Below, in pieces: positions 1 to 7,468 of a DNA stretch of 64,000 nucleotides. Within the stretch, counting starts at the first letter, position 1; each line of letters starts with the position of its first letter. The notes beneath the pieces were generated by a model that worked only from the letters and a program-made list of their open reading frames with translations, ran no database searches and was not told the DNA's origin. The translations under genes were made by a program, and so were the position numbers. Source of the stretch: Chloracidobacterium validum (GTDB lineage Bacteria > Acidobacteriota > Blastocatellia > Chloracidobacteriales > Chloracidobacteriaceae); the NCBI RefSeq assembly GCF_018304825.1, contig NZ_CP072649.1:558001-622000 (forward strand). The letters are read 5' to 3'.

Positions 1-1
1 C

Positions 2-544
2 GAGCTGCGTGGTCTCGAAGGCACCGCGGCGGCAGCCTACTTCAAGGCGCTGGGGAGTTTGTTCCGGCGCGGTTTCACCTTTGAAAAACGGACGCGCCGA
101 CCACCGACCGACCCCGTGAATGCACTGCTGAGTTTTGGCTACGCGCTCCTGCTCAACGAAGCCATCGGGGCACTGGCCAGTGTTGGGTTCGATCCCTACT
201 TCGGATGCTTGCACGAGGTCGTTTACGGTCGTTGCTCACTCGCGCTTGACCTCATCGAGGAGTTTCGCCCCATCACGGCTGACCGGCTGGCACTCAACTT
301 GGTCAACCTTGGCATCGTTGAAGCCGATGACTTCGCCCCGACTGACGAAGGCGGCGTCCATCTGGACGACGATGCCCGCAAGCGTTTTCTTTACGAATAC
401 GAACGCCTTTTGACCCGCGAGTTCACCAACGCCCGCACCAAAACTCGGACGACCCTGCGCCGCGCCCTGCACGAGCAAGCCGAGGCATTGCAAAAAACAA
501 TCCTCGAAGGCACCCCCTACGCAGCCTTTCGCGGCTGGCACTGA
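2..544 (+). CDS. cas1: CRISPR-associated endonuclease Cas1, C-terminal part (cut by window edge)
   Basis: The reading frame is open from base 2, so the start lies outside the window; about 180 C-terminal residues are present. Cas1 is the integrase that, with Cas2, inserts new spacers into the CRISPR array. The all-alpha catalytic domain is recognisable: the metal-binding Glu lies in LEGTAAAAYF near the left edge, the His in DPYFGCLHE, and the acidic residue in SLALDLIEEFRP. These are the three family-conserved metal ligands, so the enzyme looks intact over the visible part. It is followed 41 bases later by cas2 on the same strand, the usual adaptation-module order. The CRISPR subtype cannot be read from this fragment. 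An internal TTG at 59 is in frame but would remove the first catalytic Glu, so it is not the true start. Confidence 0.93.
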   Translation, partial: ELRGLEGTAAAAYFKALGSLFRRGFTFEKRTRRPPTDPVNALLSFGYALLLNEAIGALASVGFDPYFGCLHEVVYGRCSLALDLIEEFRPITADRLALNLVNLGIVEADDFAPTDEGGVHLDDDARKRFLYEYERLLTREFTNARTKTRTTLRRALHEQAEALQKTILEGTPYAAFRGWH

Positions 545-585
545 ACCACATCAACCTCGAACCACATCACTGCCGGGAGGCCGCT

Positions 586-864
586 ATGCAGTTCCTGTTG
601 CTGACCTACGACATCCGCGATCCGCGTCGTCTCCGGCGCGTCATGGACATTGCCGAACGCTACGGGCATCGGGTCCAGAAAAGTGTCTTTGAGTGCTGGC
701 TGCGTGATGAACAGGTCGGCGAGTTGATTGAAGAACTGCGCCGGGCAATTCACCGGCGCGTAGATGCCGTCCGGCTCTACCGGCTGTGCGCTGCCTGTCG
801 CGCCCGGCGGTGCGCTTGCGGGGACATGCGCTGGCGCGAAGACCTCGACCCCATCCTCTGGTAA
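586..864 (+). CDS. cas2: CRISPR-associated protein Cas2 (partner of cas1)
   Basis: A 92-residue protein of normal Cas2 length. It begins MQFLLLTYDIRD, the ferredoxin-like first strand with the conserved Asp of the YDI motif, and continues with the typical RYGHRVQKSVFECWL segment. Cas2 forms the central dimer of the Cas1-Cas2 integration complex. A ribosome-binding site GGGAGG (575-580) lies five bases before the ATG. The C-terminal third is Cys/Arg rich (LCAACRARRCACGD), with four Cys that might bind metal; this is less common in Cas2. The gene follows cas1 and converges on the CARF-HEPN gene, leaving only 79 bases between the two stops. Confidence 0.93.
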   Translation: MQFLLLTYDIRDPRRLRRVMDIAERYGHRVQKSVFECWLRDEQVGELIEELRRAIHRRVDAVRLYRLCAACRARRCACGDMRWREDLDPILW

Positions 865-943
865 CACCGGCTTACGCATCGGGCAGGCCCCAGGAAAGTC
901 AAGGTTGCAAGGCGCGCCGGTCGGGTGTTGTCAGACACACCGT

Positions 944-2194
944 TCAGGGCTGCATCAACGTGTCAAATAGCGCATAGCCCGACTTGACAATCTCATCAAA
1001 GCGCGCCTGCGCGGCTTTTGGATTCAAGGCATCAAGTGGAGCCTTTAGATCCTGGTCCTCGGGATCTGTGCCGTGCACAACGGCATTGCGGAGATTGGCG
1101 ATGTTCTTGAAGTGAGAAGCGTAGTCTGACCCAAGCTCTTCCTTGATCTTTTTGCCGGCCTCCCGGCGCGAATCGTAGGAGAGCGGCTCGTCGATTTCAA
1201 ACTTCTGGCAGCCCGCCACACAAAGCGCCTCATAGAGCAGGACGATGCCCTTGAGCCGCTGGTTGGCCGCAAACGCCGTCTCTGCCTTGCGGCGCAGCCG
1301 TTGCGCCAAGGTATCTCCGGCAATCCAACTCAAAGGTTCGTCCAGCGCCTCGGCCAACGCGCGGTCAAGCGCCGCCACTTCACCCACGGCGCTCAACTGC
1401 GCTCTAGCTTTATTCACAGCCTTCTTCGTCACCCGATTGACGTTATCGGCATAGGCTGCCTGTTCGAGCTTGTCGAGCAAATCGGCTTCTGGCGCAGCCA
1501 ACCGCCCAAAGACATTGACCAGTTGGCCGAAATCATCGGTGTAGCGATAGGTCGCCAGAGCTTCGGTCACATCGAGCAAGTCTTGGCATAGCGGCAGTTC
1601 AATGACTTGGTTACCAAACTCAAACGCGCCGTAGTACATCTCCACGCTCGCCAGCCGCCGAAACCAGCGGAGTGTCGTTGCCATAAACGCCATGAGGACT
1701 GGCTGGTGACGCAAGCCGTGGGTAATGTCCAACGTCAGGTCGTCGCCCACCCCAACGTTGCGGTAAAGGGCTTTCCAAACGCGCATCTGTGAATCGCGGT
1801 CGTTTGCCGGGCCGACCAGCTCGCAAACCACCTTTACCCGACTTGTCTGGCTCAACGCCGCAGACCATTCGTCAAGCAGTGGCTGCGTCATGTCTTCTTG
1901 ACGCACGGCTCGGCTGACAGCGTCCCAAATCTTTTCAATCGAGCTGATTTGATCGTCAGGGACTAGCTCTACCAACGCATCCCAGATGGATGCAGCCGTT
2001 CCCATCACCAACCAGAGCTCGGCCGGCCGGTTCTGCCTGGCAAGGTGCGCAAGCAGAGCCGTGCCGAAGACCGAAGCCGATTGTTCTTCTCCGTTCGAGA
2101 AGACATAGGTTGCTTGTTCATAGCCTGTCCCGTTGGCTTTTTGTTTGCCCTTTCCGATGAAACCGGCAACTACCCGTTTGGAAACCGTGGTCAT
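944..2194 (-). CDS. CARF-HEPN CRISPR ancillary ribonuclease, TM1812/Csx family
   Basis: A 416-residue protein. The N-terminal half (about 1-210) has features of the TM1812 (TIGR02221/Csx-type) CARF domain: an opening beta strand (VVAGFIGKG), a Gly-rich MGTAAS turn near 65 and the diagnostic DITHGLRHQP loop at 156-165 that in relatives helps bind cyclic oligoadenylate. The C-terminal half is helical and carries an R-x4-H motif, Arg369 to His374 (RNAVVH), the signature of HEPN ribonucleases. Known family role: collateral RNA cleavage when activated by cyclic oligoadenylate made by Cas10 in type III CRISPR. No Cas10 is in the window. The start ATG has GAGGAG upstream. It is the last gene of a minus-strand operon, 23 bases after the second cas2. 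Csx1 versus Csx2 naming cannot be settled here. Confidence 0.85.
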   Translation of the reverse strand: MTTVSKRVVAGFIGKGKQKANGTGYEQATYVFSNGEEQSASVFGTALLAHLARQNRPAELWLVMGTAASIWDALVELVPDDQISSIEKIWDAVSRAVRQEDMTQPLLDEWSAALSQTSRVKVVCELVGPANDRDSQMRVWKALYRNVGVGDDLTLDITHGLRHQPVLMAFMATTLRWFRRLASVEMYYGAFEFGNQVIELPLCQDLLDVTEALATYRYTDDFGQLVNVFGRLAAPEADLLDKLEQAAYADNVNRVTKKAVNKARAQLSAVGEVAALDRALAEALDEPLSWIAGDTLAQRLRRKAETAFAANQRLKGIVLLYEALCVAGCQKFEIDEPLSYDSRREAGKKIKEELGSDYASHFKNIANLRNAVVHGTDPEDQDLKAPLDALNPKAAQARFDEIVKSGYALFDTLMQP

Positions 2195-2217
2195 TGGCGA
2201 AACTCCTCACTGAACGT

Positions 2218-2511
2218 TCAAAACACATAGCACGGGAGGACAGGCCGATTGGGCGCGACACCCAAGTTACGGGTCGCCCGCGCGCACCCTTTGCAGAATT
2301 CGACGTACATGATGCTGTCCACGGCCGGCAGCAGCAGGTGGCGGACCTCCGTCTGGAGCGCCGCCAACCGCTCCGGCGTCAACCAACACTCGAAGACACT
2401 GTACTGCACCGGGTTTCCGTAACGCATCAGCGTCTTGCGCAGCAAGTTGCGTCGGCGATCAGAAACCACATCATAGGCAACCACAAACAATGCCTCACGA
2501 CGGGATGGCAT
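2218..2511 (-). CDS. cas2: Second Cas2-like protein
   Basis: A 97-residue Cas2 paralogue. The core runs from LFVVAYDVVSDRRRN (the conserved Asp follows Tyr) through RYGNPVQYSVFECWL, closely parallel to the other Cas2 at 586-864. The C-terminus again contains a Cys pair (FCKGCARA). I chose the ATG at 2511 because GGAGG sits six bases before it; a longer in-frame extension to 2616 has no family similarity and would overlap the upstream gene. It lies 19 bases after the DUF4407-like gene and 23 bases before the CARF-HEPN gene, so the three are very likely cotranscribed. It has no adjacent cas1 on its own strand, so it may partner with the cas1 at the window edge or have another role. Confidence 0.88.
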   Translation of the reverse strand: MPSRREALFVVAYDVVSDRRRNLLRKTLMRYGNPVQYSVFECWLTPERLAALQTEVRHLLLPAVDSIMYVEFCKGCARATRNLGVAPNRPVLPCYVF

Positions 2512-2530
2512 AGACAGCCTCCATTTGCGG

Positions 2531-4129
2531 CTACGCCGGATTTGATGGCTGGATGGCGCGCGCCAGCAACGTAACGAGCGCCTCGCTGCCGCCAACCGAT
2601 AGTGCCGCCACTTCACAACGCAGTTGACGCGCCACCTCGTTCAGACGTTCAAATTCAGCCTGGCGCCGTTCCAACTCGGCTTCGAGCTGCTCGACCCGCA
2701 GCACCAGCCGGTTGTAGCCCTCGACCAAGTCTGCCTTCTGAAAATGCAGTCCCCGGGACTCACGCTCACAGGCTTCCAGTGCCGCCCGCTTGTCATCGAG
2801 CGACCGGCGTGTTCTGTCCAGGACTTGTAACGCTTCAAGAGACATCGTGCCCTCCTGTGCTGCCAAGTTGGCGTACAGTCCTGCCACCCCGGCAAGCTCC
2901 GACTGCAACGTGTCACGCGCGACTTGCCGGGTGTAGAGATCGGTCAAGCACTGCCGGTGGTTTTGGAGGTAGGCGTCACACTCGGCACGGGCCGTCTTGA
3001 GCGCTTCGGCAGCCTTGGCGGCGGCTTGCTGCGCCTGTTCGGCCTCGTATTCGGCATGAGCGGCCACCCGCAACTTGGGCAGCGCGGCGTCATACCACTG
3101 CAGGAAGTTCACCGGTGACATCAACGTTCCGGTCGAACGGTCACAAGGTGGCAGCCACGCATCGAAGGCCCCTTTGCGGTACTGCCGCCACAGCGATTGT
3201 TTGTCTTCCGAAAAGTAATGACTCGCCGCCTGGTTTTGAAGAAACAACTTGAACACGACCAATGCCGCGCACACCAGCCAAAAGCCCCCTTCGACCGTCA
3301 GCTTGGTACTCTGCGCTTCCGGTCGCATCAGCACTTTTTCCGAGCGGGCGCGCCGTTCGATCGGTGAGTCACTCGGCAGGTCCACCCCCCAGCGCCGCTT
3401 GATGTCCTCCAAAGCGTTTCGCGCCGCCGCCTGGTTGAAGTCTGCCAGCTCGGTCTGCTTGTGCGTCTCAAGCGCCTGGACGGCCGCCTCGTTGGCCAGG
3501 ATGCGCTCGCGGATGGCCCCGGACGTCAGTCCGTCGCCGTAGCGCCCCGAACGTCCCCGTCCCGAAACCTCAAGGATGAGCGCCTCTCGGTCAGCCCGGA
3601 TGATGCGGTTCAGTTTGGCGATTTCGGCATCCGACCGGGAGGCAATCTCCCGGCGGACGCTTTCCAGGACTCGGTTTTGCTCGCGGCGGAGATCGGCTTC
3701 GATGTCGGCGCGAAACACAAGCTGGGTCAGGTACGGCGCACTGAGCCACACCGAGACAGCGGTGAGCGACAGGCGCAGGACAGCCAGTGGCGTCGTTTGC
3801 CAGAAACTCTTTTTGAACGTATCACTGGTCATGAGCGATACGTCCAGAGACCACACCACCAAAAAGACAACCAATCCGAGGGTGAGTCCCAAGCCAACGC
3901 CGAGCCAACCACCGGCAACGCCAGCGCCAAACCACCCCCAGGCACAAGCTTCCAGCAAGGCCATGGCAAAGACGAGGATGCGCGCCGCGTAGGTCCACAT
4001 GAAAACGCTCGGTGTGAGCATTTCATCGCCAAACGGTTGGAGGCTGAAGAAGCGCTTGATGCGCTCCCATCGTGACGTGGGCAATGTGGTCTGCGTCAGT
4101 GGTGGGTTGGGGACGATTTCGCGCGTCAT
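2531..4129 (-). CDS. DUF4407-like membrane coiled-coil protein in the CRISPR operon
   Basis: A 532-residue protein. Three hydrophobic segments lie near the N-terminus (about 44-70, 73-96 and 113-138), then a charged helical region (about 140-270), a fourth membrane segment (about 280-297) and a long C-terminal coiled coil (about 350-505) rich in Ala, Glu, Gln and Arg. This order matches the DUF4407 family of inner-membrane proteins, whose function is unknown; the family call is from architecture, not a search. ATG 4129 is chosen because AAGGAG precedes it; upstream in-frame codons to 4309 encode no likely domain. It is the first gene of the operon with cas2 and a CARF-HEPN nuclease. Inference: it could act as a membrane-anchored effector or sensor of the CRISPR response. 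Confidence 0.75.
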   Translation of the reverse strand: MTREIVPNPPLTQTTLPTSRWERIKRFFSLQPFGDEMLTPSVFMWTYAARILVFAMALLEACAWGWFGAGVAGGWLGVGLGLTLGLVVFLVVWSLDVSLMTSDTFKKSFWQTTPLAVLRLSLTAVSVWLSAPYLTQLVFRADIEADLRREQNRVLESVRREIASRSDAEIAKLNRIIRADREALILEVSGRGRSGRYGDGLTSGAIRERILANEAAVQALETHKQTELADFNQAAARNALEDIKRRWGVDLPSDSPIERRARSEKVLMRPEAQSTKLTVEGGFWLVCAALVVFKLFLQNQAASHYFSEDKQSLWRQYRKGAFDAWLPPCDRSTGTLMSPVNFLQWYDAALPKLRVAAHAEYEAEQAQQAAAKAAEALKTARAECDAYLQNHRQCLTDLYTRQVARDTLQSELAGVAGLYANLAAQEGTMSLEALQVLDRTRRSLDDKRAALEACERESRGLHFQKADLVEGYNRLVLRVEQLEAELERRQAEFERLNEVARQLRCEVAALSVGGSEALVTLLARAIQPSNPA

Positions 4130-4188
4130 GGGGTTCTCTCCTTGTCTAAAAAAACCAAAGTTTCGCGTCCCTGGCACTGGGTCAGTCT

Positions 4189-4207
4189 TTGACGCACCCA
4201 GCGTCAA
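4189..4207. promoter_or_regulatory. Perfect inverted repeat upstream of the membrane protein-cas2-CARF/HEPN operon
   Basis: TTGACGC, five bases (ACCCA), then GCGTCAA: a 7-bp perfect dyad about 60 bases before the ATG at 4129. Its place in the 283-base gap upstream of the operon suggests an operator or promoter-linked dyad; TTGACG also resembles a -35 box. No known regulator is assigned. The rest of the gap (4130-4412) holds only the terminator at 4348-4379. Confidence 0.4.
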
Positions 4208-4347
4208 CCGGTCAGCGTGAATGAGCCAAGCGATATATTGCATAGCTCGCCAGGTTCTGCTGGGACCGCAAGCTTGCGGCGTTAACCAACCGAGACCGGA
4301 GAGCAACAAAAGCGGCCTAAGATGGAATCAGCCAGCGGTGGAGCACG

Positions 4348-4379
4348 AAAAAGCCGGTGGATGAACCACCAGCTTTTTT
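4348..4379. terminator. Bidirectional-looking intrinsic terminator after the glycosyltransferase gene
   Basis: AAAAAGC-c-GGTGG, loop ATGAA, CCACC-a-GCTTTTTT: a 12-bp stem with one mismatch, flanked by an A-run and a T-run. It lies 33 bases past the stop of the minus-strand glycosyltransferase gene (4413), so it probably ends that transcript and insulates the CRISPR-linked operon. Confidence 0.65.
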
Positions 4380-4412
4380 CGATGAGAGCACGTTTTCGGT
4401 CAGTGAAGATGC

Positions 4413-5843
4413 TTACGGCACGCGCTCTTCGGCCGGGAGCGCGCGGGAAAGCTTCCCAAGTGAACGTTGCCAGCGCGCTTGCTCCCACCGCCGAATGCCA
4501 AACGCGAACCACCGATAGGCATTGAGCACCGCCACTTGGCGAAACCAGTGAAAACCAAAGGCCTCCGCCAAGACGGTCAGCGCCAGTCGCCGGCTCCCTA
4601 ACGCCAAAGGACGTTCGGGAAAGGTCCGGCGGTATAGCCTTACCATCAGAGCCGTCAGGACAAGGTCATAGCTCAGTTTAGCGCCGAAGAGCGTCACGGC
4701 GTACCACCGCCACTGCTCACGTCCAAACCAGAACGCTCCGATCAAAATCAATAGCGAGGCAACCCCCCAGATCGGCAGGAGCGCGTCCACGGTTTTGATG
4801 GGTAACATCACGAGTCCAACGGCCCGGTGGGTAGGCGCGCCAATCATCCGGCGGTAAGCCCACAACGTGTTGAGAAAGCCGGCAAACCAGCGCGTCCGCT
4901 GCTTGATGAAGGCAAACGGCGCGCGCGGCGAATCAGTATACGCCACCGCCGTCGGCACCATTCGGATGGCATAGGGCAACCCACGGTTCCGAAAGGACTC
5001 ATGCATGCGGTAGATGATTTCGTAATCCTCAACGAGCGTGTCCTCTGAAAAACCGCCAACGTCCCGCAGCGCCGCCAGGCGAAAGGCGCCAAAGGCGCCG
5101 GAAACCTGCAAGCAGACGCCACAGTGCGCCAAGCCGATGCGCCACATGAAGTTGCGGAAAAACTCAAGGTACTGGTGACGGACCATCCAGTTTCCCTGCT
5201 CCGCCCCGCGGACGTAAATGAAGCCTCCGGCCGCAACCGTTCGGTCGTCCTCAAACGCGGCAACCAGTTCCAGCAAAGCGTTTGGCGCCAGCAAGGTGTC
5301 GGCATCCAGCGTCACGAGCACCGGAGCGGCGGCAGCTTGCAGTCCGGCATTGAGCGCCGGGCCCTTCCCGACTTTTGGCAGCGCCAGCAGCGTCAGCCGG
5401 CCCGGTGGCGCATCCGCGCGGGGGATGTCACCCTGCCACCGACCCGGTCCATCCACCGCGACCAGCCCGAAGGTTTGAATCAGCAGGTCAGGCATCCCGT
5501 CCGTGGAACCGTCACTGGCCACAATACAGTGCGGGATGACGCCGACCTGTCCGAACACGCTGGCCAGGGTTTCAAGAATGCAATCGGCTTCGTTGTGAGC
5601 CGCAATGAGGACACTCACCGGACGGGCCAGGCCGGCGCGCGGCAGCCGGTAGCAACGCTTCCAGGCCGCAATGCCCAGTCCGGTCGCCACAAACAGGAAG
5701 AGGGTCAGTCCGACTTCGTAGGACAGGTAGCCCAGCGTCAACCAAACCAGGGTCTGCGGCTGCCCCAGGATCAACCCCACGAGACTCCACCCAATAACGC
5801 CGACTACCACCCCGAGCACAAGCCAATAGGGTCTGAATGACAA
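4413..5843 (-). CDS. Membrane family 2 glycosyltransferase (processive polysaccharide synthase type)
   Basis: About 476 residues. Two N-terminal membrane segments (about 6-27 and 32-60) precede a GT-A catalytic domain with the hallmarks of processive GT2 enzymes: VSVLIAAHNEAD (about 76-87), ASDGSTDG (first Asp), LVTLDADT (the DxD metal site), VEDYEI (catalytic base region) and QRTRW (the QxxRW motif). C-terminal membrane segments follow. Such enzymes (PgaC/NodC/BcsA relatives) polymerise nucleotide sugars into an extruded glycan; the sugar is not predictable here. The start is uncertain: I chose TTG 5843, preceded by GGGAG; an ATG at 5972 would overlap the photolyase gene by 41 bases. The gene lies downstream of the photolyase on the same strand, with a terminator after it. 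Confidence 0.85.
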   Translation of the reverse strand: MSFRPYWLVLGVVVGVIGWSLVGLILGQPQTLVWLTLGYLSYEVGLTLFLFVATGLGIAAWKRCYRLPRAGLARPVSVLIAAHNEADCILETLASVFGQVGVIPHCIVASDGSTDGMPDLLIQTFGLVAVDGPGRWQGDIPRADAPPGRLTLLALPKVGKGPALNAGLQAAAAPVLVTLDADTLLAPNALLELVAAFEDDRTVAAGGFIYVRGAEQGNWMVRHQYLEFFRNFMWRIGLAHCGVCLQVSGAFGAFRLAALRDVGGFSEDTLVEDYEIIYRMHESFRNRGLPYAIRMVPTAVAYTDSPRAPFAFIKQRTRWFAGFLNTLWAYRRMIGAPTHRAVGLVMLPIKTVDALLPIWGVASLLILIGAFWFGREQWRWYAVTLFGAKLSYDLVLTALMVRLYRRTFPERPLALGSRRLALTVLAEAFGFHWFRQVAVLNAYRWFAFGIRRWEQARWQRSLGKLSRALPAEERVP

Positions 5844-5931
5844 GGTAGCACTCCCACACCAACTGACTGGGGAACGAAGTAGCTGAAAATCATTATCAAA
5901 ATTTTCGGCTTCGACCAAGGCGGGCACGGCA

Positions 5932-7461
5932 TCAGTCCCTGGCGGTAGAGCTGCGCCCACGCCGACTAGCATGCCGCTGGAGGATTCGCGCGGCTTCGGC
6001 CCTGGCTTCTGGTCGCTGCCGAAAGGCATCCAGGCGGGCCCAAGCCGCTTTGGCCGCCGTCTGGTGATCCACGATCGGGGATGGATAGTCGCGCCCAATG
6101 CGGCAGCCCGTCGCCAGTTGCAGCAGGGGCGGCATACGGTATGGCGCATGGATGTAATCCGTTGGGACGTGTTCCAGTTCTGGCACCCAGCGCCGGATAA
6201 ACCGGCCATCGGGATCATGGTCACGCGCCTGCTTTTCCGGGTTGTACAGGCGAATCGGGTTGATGCCGGTCGTCCCGGATTGCATTTGAAACTGGCAGTA
6301 ATGAATGCCCGGTTCATAGTCGGTAAACCATCGCGCCAGGATGAGTGCCGGGGCACGCCAGTCCAGCCACAGGTCATACGCTGCAAAGGAAACAACCATG
6401 GCGCGCATGCGAAACGGCAACCAACCCGTCCGCCGTACGGCGCGCAGGCAGGCATCAATCAACGGAAACCCGGTTTGCCCTTCTCGCCAGGCCGCCAACC
6501 GCTCCGGGTCGGGGCAAGTCCGGTCGCGCAATCCATCAAACGCGCGCGTGAAGTTTTCAAACTCAACGGCCGGTTCATCTTCGAGCTTTTGGATGAAATG
6601 ACAGCGCCAGCCGACGCGCTTGAGGAAGGTCCGCACCGATAACGCCCAGTTACCGCCAAGCGACCGGCGTTCCCAGGGTGGACAGGCTTCGACCTCGGCC
6701 AGGCGCTTCCGCGCCAGCCGGACGACCTGCCGAACAGACAGATTGCCCCAGGCCAAATAGGGGCTGAGCCGCGAACTTGCGGTGACAGCCGCAATCGGAC
6801 TCGATAGCGCGCGGTGATAGGCCGCCCCCCGCGCGGTCAGAAATGACTCAAGCGCCTGCCGGGCAGCGGCTTCCCCGCCCGGTTGCGGCTCCAGACACTC
6901 ACTTGGGGGCAGCCCGATCTCCGCCCCGGAGGGAATGGGTCCGGGGTCGAGTCCGGTCACCGGCGGAAGGCGCGTGACCGTTGGCGGAAACGGGGCAGCC
7001 ATGCGGCTTTCCCACGTTGCATCCCACCCATCCCGGCTGACGAGACGGCGCACGACACCGTTGGATGGGTACTCATAGAACGGAATGCCCCGCGCGCGCG
7101 CCCAGGCGCGTACCCGCCGGTCACGGGCATAAGCCACCTGCTGGCTGGTCTCCTCATGCGCCCAGAGCGCACCGATGGAGAGCGCTTGCGCCAGCGCCTC
7201 AAACACCTGCACGGCCTCGCCAAATCGTACGACCAGCGGCTGCCCCAACCGATGCAAACGGTCGCGCAGCGCCGCGAGGCTGTCCCGGATGAACGCCCAG
7301 TGACGCGCGTCAAAATCCTCGGCGTGAATAATTTCCGGCTCGACAATGTAGAGGGGGAGCACCACGCCACGCGCAGCCGCTTCCGTCAGTGGCGCGTGAT
7401 CGGCAACCCGCAGGTCGCGCTTGAACCATACGACGTGCACCGGCGACTGGCGACTCACCAC
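5932..7461 (-). CDS. Deoxyribodipyrimidine photolyase/cryptochrome family flavoprotein
   Basis: About 509 residues. The N-terminal alpha/beta antenna domain starts VHVVWFKRDLRVADH, and the C-terminal FAD-binding domain contains GFPLIDACLRAVRRTGW, RMRAMVVSFAAYDLWLDWR and SGTTGINPIRLYNP followed by DHDPDGRFIRRWVPEL. The family uses blue light and reduced FAD to split cyclobutane pyrimidine dimers. The segment before SGTTG reads HYCQFQMQ, whereas E. coli photolyase has Trp-rich WQWAA here, so the last Trp of the classical photoreduction triad seems replaced; a light-sensor role cannot be excluded. The start is one of two adjacent GTG codons (7461 or 7458), just after the stop of the histidine kinase at 7469, which suggests cotranscription with it. 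Confidence 0.9.
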   Translation of the reverse strand: MVSRQSPVHVVWFKRDLRVADHAPLTEAAARGVVLPLYIVEPEIIHAEDFDARHWAFIRDSLAALRDRLHRLGQPLVVRFGEAVQVFEALAQALSIGALWAHEETSQQVAYARDRRVRAWARARGIPFYEYPSNGVVRRLVSRDGWDATWESRMAAPFPPTVTRLPPVTGLDPGPIPSGAEIGLPPSECLEPQPGGEAAARQALESFLTARGAAYHRALSSPIAAVTASSRLSPYLAWGNLSVRQVVRLARKRLAEVEACPPWERRSLGGNWALSVRTFLKRVGWRCHFIQKLEDEPAVEFENFTRAFDGLRDRTCPDPERLAAWREGQTGFPLIDACLRAVRRTGWLPFRMRAMVVSFAAYDLWLDWRAPALILARWFTDYEPGIHYCQFQMQSGTTGINPIRLYNPEKQARDHDPDGRFIRRWVPELEHVPTDYIHAPYRMPPLLQLATGCRIGRDYPSPIVDHQTAAKAAWARLDAFRQRPEARAEAARILQRHASRRGRSSTARD

Positions 7462-7468
7462 CCCACCG

